Source of the DNA: Oscillospiraceae bacterium
GTDB taxonomy: Bacteria > Bacillota > Clostridia > Oscillospirales > UBA929
Assembly: GCA_031254195.1 (NCBI GenBank)
Contig: JAIRUW010000076.1
Location: 1-64,000, forward strand
Direction: 5' to 3'
DNA length: 64,000 nucleotides
Shown piece by piece: positions 61,066 through 64,000 of this stretch; position 1 is the first letter of the stretch; every line of letters starts with the position of its first letter. The position numbers and the translations under genes were made by a program. The notes beneath the pieces are model-generated. The model saw nothing but the letters and a program-made list of their open reading frames with translations. It did no database searches and had not been told where the DNA came from.

Positions 61066-62031
61066 TTATGCCCACCAAGCCGTAGCCGGGGATTCGAAGA
61101 AAAGCGTCTCTTTGAGGAACCGTATCCCTTTCTCCAAGCCCTCTTCGATCGACATAAACGCGTCTTCATGCTCAATGCTGATCGCGCCGTCGTATCCGGC
61201 GAGGCGCAGGGCGGTGAAGATGTCGCCCCACACCACTGCGTTGTGGCCATAACCGACGGTTCGGAAGAGCCACGAACGGTTTTCCAGCCCCAGCAGGCTC
61301 CCGGTGTCGAGCACGCCGTTGACGGCGGTTTTGTATGTATTGATGTTGGTGTCTTTGGCGTGGAAATGAAAGATCGCGCCTTTGAGCGCCATGATGGCCT
61401 GTACCGGGTCGCATCCCTGCCAAAAGAGATGGCTGGGGTCGAAGTTGGCCCCGATGGCCGGCCCGACGGCTTCGCGCAGGCGCAAAAGGGTATCGGCGTT
61501 GTAAACGCAGAAGCCCGGGTGCGGCTCCAGAGCAATCTTGGTCACGCCATACCGTGCGGCTTCCGCGACAGTTTTTTTCCAAAATGGGATCAGGACCTCT
61601 TCCCACTGGTATTTCAATACCTCGCCGAAGTCAAACGGCCACGCGCAAGTGACCCAATTGGGCAGCTTGGCGCCGTCGTGGTCGCCGGGACAGCCGGAGA
61701 AAGTGATGACGGTATCCACACCCAGCTTTTGCGCGAGGCGCAGGGCGAGGGTAAAGTCTTTCTCGGCGGTGTCGCGCACCTCTTTCTGCGGGTGTACGTG
61801 ATTGGAGTGGCAGCTTAGAGCACTGATTTGCAGGTTATATTTTGTCAAAAGGGCAACAAACGCGTCCAGTTTGGCAGGGTCGGACAGCAGTTCCTCAGGA
61901 TTGCAGTGCGCCCGGCCAGGATAGCCGCCGCAGCCGATCTCTACAGCCTGTACGCCGCGCTCGCTCAGCCATCGGAACGCCTCTTCCGCGCCGCGGTCGC
62001 CCAGCGCTACGGTGAATACGCCTAGTTTCAT
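61066..62031 (-). CDS. Sugar phosphate isomerase/epimerase (TIM barrel)
   Basis: An AP endonuclease-2/xylose-isomerase-like TIM barrel of 321 residues: start MKLGVFTVALGDRGAEEAFR, metal ligands Glu, His, Asp, Glu in the pattern KIALEPHPGFCVYN (Glu and His), GANFDPSHLFWQG (Asp-His) and IFHFHAKDTNINTYK (His-Asp). The end GAISIEHEDAFMSIEEGLEK gives the last Glu. It fits IolE/IolH-like or D-psicose-type isomerases; substrate unknown. It is followed upstream by a second isomerase and an oxidoreductase: one operon. Confidence 0.88.
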   Translation of the reverse strand: MKLGVFTVALGDRGAEEAFRWLSERGVQAVEIGCGGYPGRAHCNPEELLSDPAKLDAFVALLTKYNLQISALSCHSNHVHPQKEVRDTAEKDFTLALRLAQKLGVDTVITFSGCPGDHDGAKLPNWVTCAWPFDFGEVLKYQWEEVLIPFWKKTVAEAARYGVTKIALEPHPGFCVYNADTLLRLREAVGPAIGANFDPSHLFWQGCDPVQAIMALKGAIFHFHAKDTNINTYKTAVNGVLDTGSLLGLENRSWLFRTVGYGHNAVVWGDIFTALRLAGYDGAISIEHEDAFMSIEEGLEKGIRFLKETLFFESPATAWWA

Positions 62032-62042
62032 GGTAATCCTCC

Positions 62043-62783
62043 TTATTCCTTGCGCAGGCTCATAATGTGCTTAACGCCGTTTGTAAGGCTCTCAAACGGG
62101 TCGCCGGAAAACTCCTCCTGCTCATGGATAAATGTATCAATGCCGTTATCCAGACCGGTTTGGATCAATTTTTGGAAGTCCAGCACGCCGTCGCCTAAAT
62201 CGACGCCGCCGCCTTTGTCATCCATCTGCTTGATGTGCAGCGATGTGACGCGGGGCGCGTGTTTTTGGATAAACGCGGCGCAGTCGCAATCCTTGCGGGA
62301 CGCCCAGAAAAGGTCTAGCTGCAAGTCCACTTCCGGCGCGAGCTCCATCATATCCTCTATGCGGTATTGACTGCCGTCGCGCTCAAACTCAATGGCGTGG
62401 TTATGGAACGCGAAGCGAAAGCCCGCGTTCTTGACCTTCTTGGCCAGCGTGTTCAGGCGCGCGGCGGTCTGCTTGACCTCTTCCGCGTTATCAAACGGCG
62501 CGGCGGGCACGACGATAAACTTCGTCCCCAGCGCCTTATGATACGCGATTTCCTCGTCAAACGCTGTTTCCAGCCGTTCCAGCCCGATGTGCGCCCCGGT
62601 GGGCTTGAGGCCCGTCTTTTGCAGCAAAAAACGCATCTCCATCTCGCCAAGCCCGCCGTAACCGGCAAACTCCACGCCGCTGTACCCAATGTCGGACAGC
62701 TTTTGCAAAACCACGGGAAAACCCATACTCTCCGTCTCATCGCGTATAGAGTATAATTGAATAGCAAAGCTCTTGATAAGCAT
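62043..62783 (-). CDS. Sugar phosphate isomerase/epimerase, shorter copy
   Basis: A 246-residue TIM barrel: AIQLYSIRDETESMGFPVVL, GVEFAGYGGLGEMEMRFLL, FAFHNHAIEFERDGSQYRIE (His and Glu ligands), DLQLDLFWASRKDCDCAAF, TSLHIKQMDDKGG. It is the usual small IolE-like kind. It abuts the oxidoreductase gene (overlapping one base) and precedes the longer isomerase by 11 bases, so it belongs to one operon of sugar or inositol-type conversion. Confidence 0.88.
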   Translation of the reverse strand: MLIKSFAIQLYSIRDETESMGFPVVLQKLSDIGYSGVEFAGYGGLGEMEMRFLLQKTGLKPTGAHIGLERLETAFDEEIAYHKALGTKFIVVPAAPFDNAEEVKQTAARLNTLAKKVKNAGFRFAFHNHAIEFERDGSQYRIEDMMELAPEVDLQLDLFWASRKDCDCAAFIQKHAPRVTSLHIKQMDDKGGGVDLGDGVLDFQKLIQTGLDNGIDTFIHEQEEFSGDPFESLTNGVKHIMSLRKE

Positions 62784-63856
62784 TAAAACACCACCTGTTT
62801 GCCTATTCTGGCGGATTCATATACCGCGTCGAGGATGCGGGTGACAGCCATCGCCTGCTCCGGCAGCACCACCAGCTCATTCTCGCCCCGTACTGCGCCG
62901 AGGAAAGCGAGCTGCTCACGGAACTGCGGGCTGGCTGTATCTCCGTCATAGAAGTCCACACCCTTCGCGCCGAAATCAGGCCTGAACTCATACTGACGGT
63001 CATGCTTCACGCCGTTGATACGCAAGCCGTCGAACATATCCGCGCCCCCCTTGGTACCGCAGAGCAGGGTGAGCGGCTCGCCGATCTCCAGGCTGTTCAG
63101 CGCCCAGCTCGTTTCAAGCTGGATGGCCGCGCCGTTTTCCATGATGATGAAGCCGAACGCGCTGTCCTCAACGGTAAACTGCTTGGGATCCCACGCCCCC
63201 CAAGCGTTGGCCGGTTCGGTCTGGTCGTTGAGCTTATGGAAGGCCACGCCGGTGACCGACTTGGGCGTATAGTTGTCCATCATCCACAGCGCCAAATCGA
63301 GGGAGTGGGTGCCGACGTCAATCAGCGGCCCGCCGCCCTGCTCGTACTCGTTGAGAAAAACGCCCCATGTCGGCACAGCGCGGCGGCGGATCGACCGGGC
63401 CTTGGCGTAGTAAATCTCACCCAGCACACCGGCGGCGCATTCTTTTTTGAGGAACTGCGTATCGCTGCGGTAGCGGTTTTGGTAACCGATAGTGAGCAGC
63501 TTGCCGTTGCGCTTGGCGGCCTCCGCCATCTTCAGCGCTTCGGCGTAATTGATGGCCATCGGTTTCTCGCACATGACATGCTTTTTAGACTCCAGCGCTG
63601 CGACGGCGATTTCGCTGTGGCTGCGGTTGGGTGTGCAGACGTACACCGCGTCCAAATCGAGCTTTAGCAAATCGCGGTAATCCTTAAAAACCTTACTGTT
63701 TGGCTCCCCGAACGTTTTGGCTGCGCTCTCCGCCTTCTCCAGAACAATATCGCAGAACGCAACGGCGTCTGCCAGCTCCGTCTGCTGCATCGAGGGGAGA
63801 TGCTTTTGGGTGGCGATGCCGCCGCAGCCTATGATTCCCACCTTGAGCTTTGCCAT
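62783..63856 (-). CDS. Gfo/Idh/MocA-family oxidoreductase
   Basis: The start at 63856 (MAKLKVGIIGCGGIATQKHL) follows GGGAGC; a longer frame to 63949 lacks this. The NAD(P)-binding fold is clear (GIIGCGGIA, YVCTPNRSHSEIAVAALESK, MCEKPMAINYAEA with the catalytic Lys of EKP), followed by the C-terminal beta sheet (GGGPLIDVGTHSLDLALWMM with the GTH motif). Length 357. It converts a sugar-type alcohol to a keto form with NAD. With two isomerases downstream it forms a three-gene carbohydrate-conversion unit; the exact sugar is unknown. Confidence 0.9.
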   Translation of the reverse strand: MAKLKVGIIGCGGIATQKHLPSMQQTELADAVAFCDIVLEKAESAAKTFGEPNSKVFKDYRDLLKLDLDAVYVCTPNRSHSEIAVAALESKKHVMCEKPMAINYAEALKMAEAAKRNGKLLTIGYQNRYRSDTQFLKKECAAGVLGEIYYAKARSIRRRAVPTWGVFLNEYEQGGGPLIDVGTHSLDLALWMMDNYTPKSVTGVAFHKLNDQTEPANAWGAWDPKQFTVEDSAFGFIIMENGAAIQLETSWALNSLEIGEPLTLLCGTKGGADMFDGLRINGVKHDRQYEFRPDFGAKGVDFYDGDTASPQFREQLAFLGAVRGENELVVLPEQAMAVTRILDAVYESARIGKQVVF

Positions 63857-64000
63857 AACTAAATCGCTCCCTTCCCGTATCCTTCTTGCTTGGATTGTCA
63901 CGCTTATTATACAGGCTGGGAGGGTAAATGTAAAGCGGGAAACCGGCATCTTTCAGAAAAGCGGGGTCGCGGTGGATAAGGTTGGAAAAGCGAAGAGATA

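Overview
The window looks like the chromosome of an anaerobic, Gram-positive, spore-lineage Bacillota (Clostridia-like), probably from a fibre-rich habitat. The evidence is: near-consensus sigma-A promoters (TTGACA, 17 bp, TATAAT), strong GGAGG ribosome sites, a YheC/YheD-type ATP-grasp gene, a pth-mfd block next to a GlmU-derived gene, an ATP synthase operon in the order Z-I-a-c-b-delta-alpha-gamma-beta-epsilon, and two family-11 xylanase-type genes. GC content is moderately high except in a few AT-richer accessory genes. I cannot name the genus. No phage, insertion sequence or CRISPR array is visible.

Layout. 1-10 kb: the 3' part of a hybrid sensor kinase, an orphan ABC ATPase, a PstS-like lipoprotein, a nucleotidyltransferase, a divergent pair consisting of a membrane-anchored GH11 protein and an AraC-GH11 fusion, an iron alcohol dehydrogenase, an AraC/GyrI regulator, a coiled-coil protein and tRNA-Leu. 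10-20 kb: an accessory block headed by a promoter, a 9-codon leader peptide and an intrinsic terminator, followed by five tightly coupled genes (RNHCP, rsgA, GNAT, APH-type kinase, GNAT). After it come a methyltransferase, a second RNHCP gene, a radical SAM protein, PhzF and another GNAT. 20-30 kb: housekeeping genes mfd, pth, a stand-alone GlmU acyltransferase domain, an ABC exporter, yifB/comM and malQ. 30-39 kb: an XRE regulator, an NpmA-like 16S rRNA A1408 methyltransferase whose ribosome site is buried in a 12-bp hairpin, a leucine-rich-repeat lipoprotein, mgtA with a promoter-proximal terminator and a leader ORF, and small stress or unknown genes. 39-46.5 kb: the ATP synthase operon. 46.5-50 kb: a PadR/membrane protein/DUF4097 operon, a frameshifted ribbon-helix-helix gene and a DUF3862 protein. 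50-57 kb: nucleoside uptake and salvage (udp, nupNOPQ-like ABC system, deoC). 57-64 kb: two ATP-grasp genes, a DUF421 protein, a second PadR module, and a sugar isomerase/oxidoreductase operon cut close to its start by the window end.

How the genes work together. Udp, the BMP-type nucleoside ABC importer and DeoC form a salvage path: nucleosides are imported, split by phosphorolysis, and deoxyribose-5-phosphate is cleaved. The two GH11 genes look like an extracellular xylan-facing protein next to a cytoplasmic regulator that carries the same fold as a putative ligand sensor. Several translation- and antibiotic-related genes (RsgA, RNHCP proteins, an APH-like kinase, GNATs, the A1408 methyltransferase) sit behind leader peptides, terminators or ribosome-site hairpins. 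This suggests a set of genes regulated by ribosome status. All functional statements are from sequence reading and family knowledge; no search was run.
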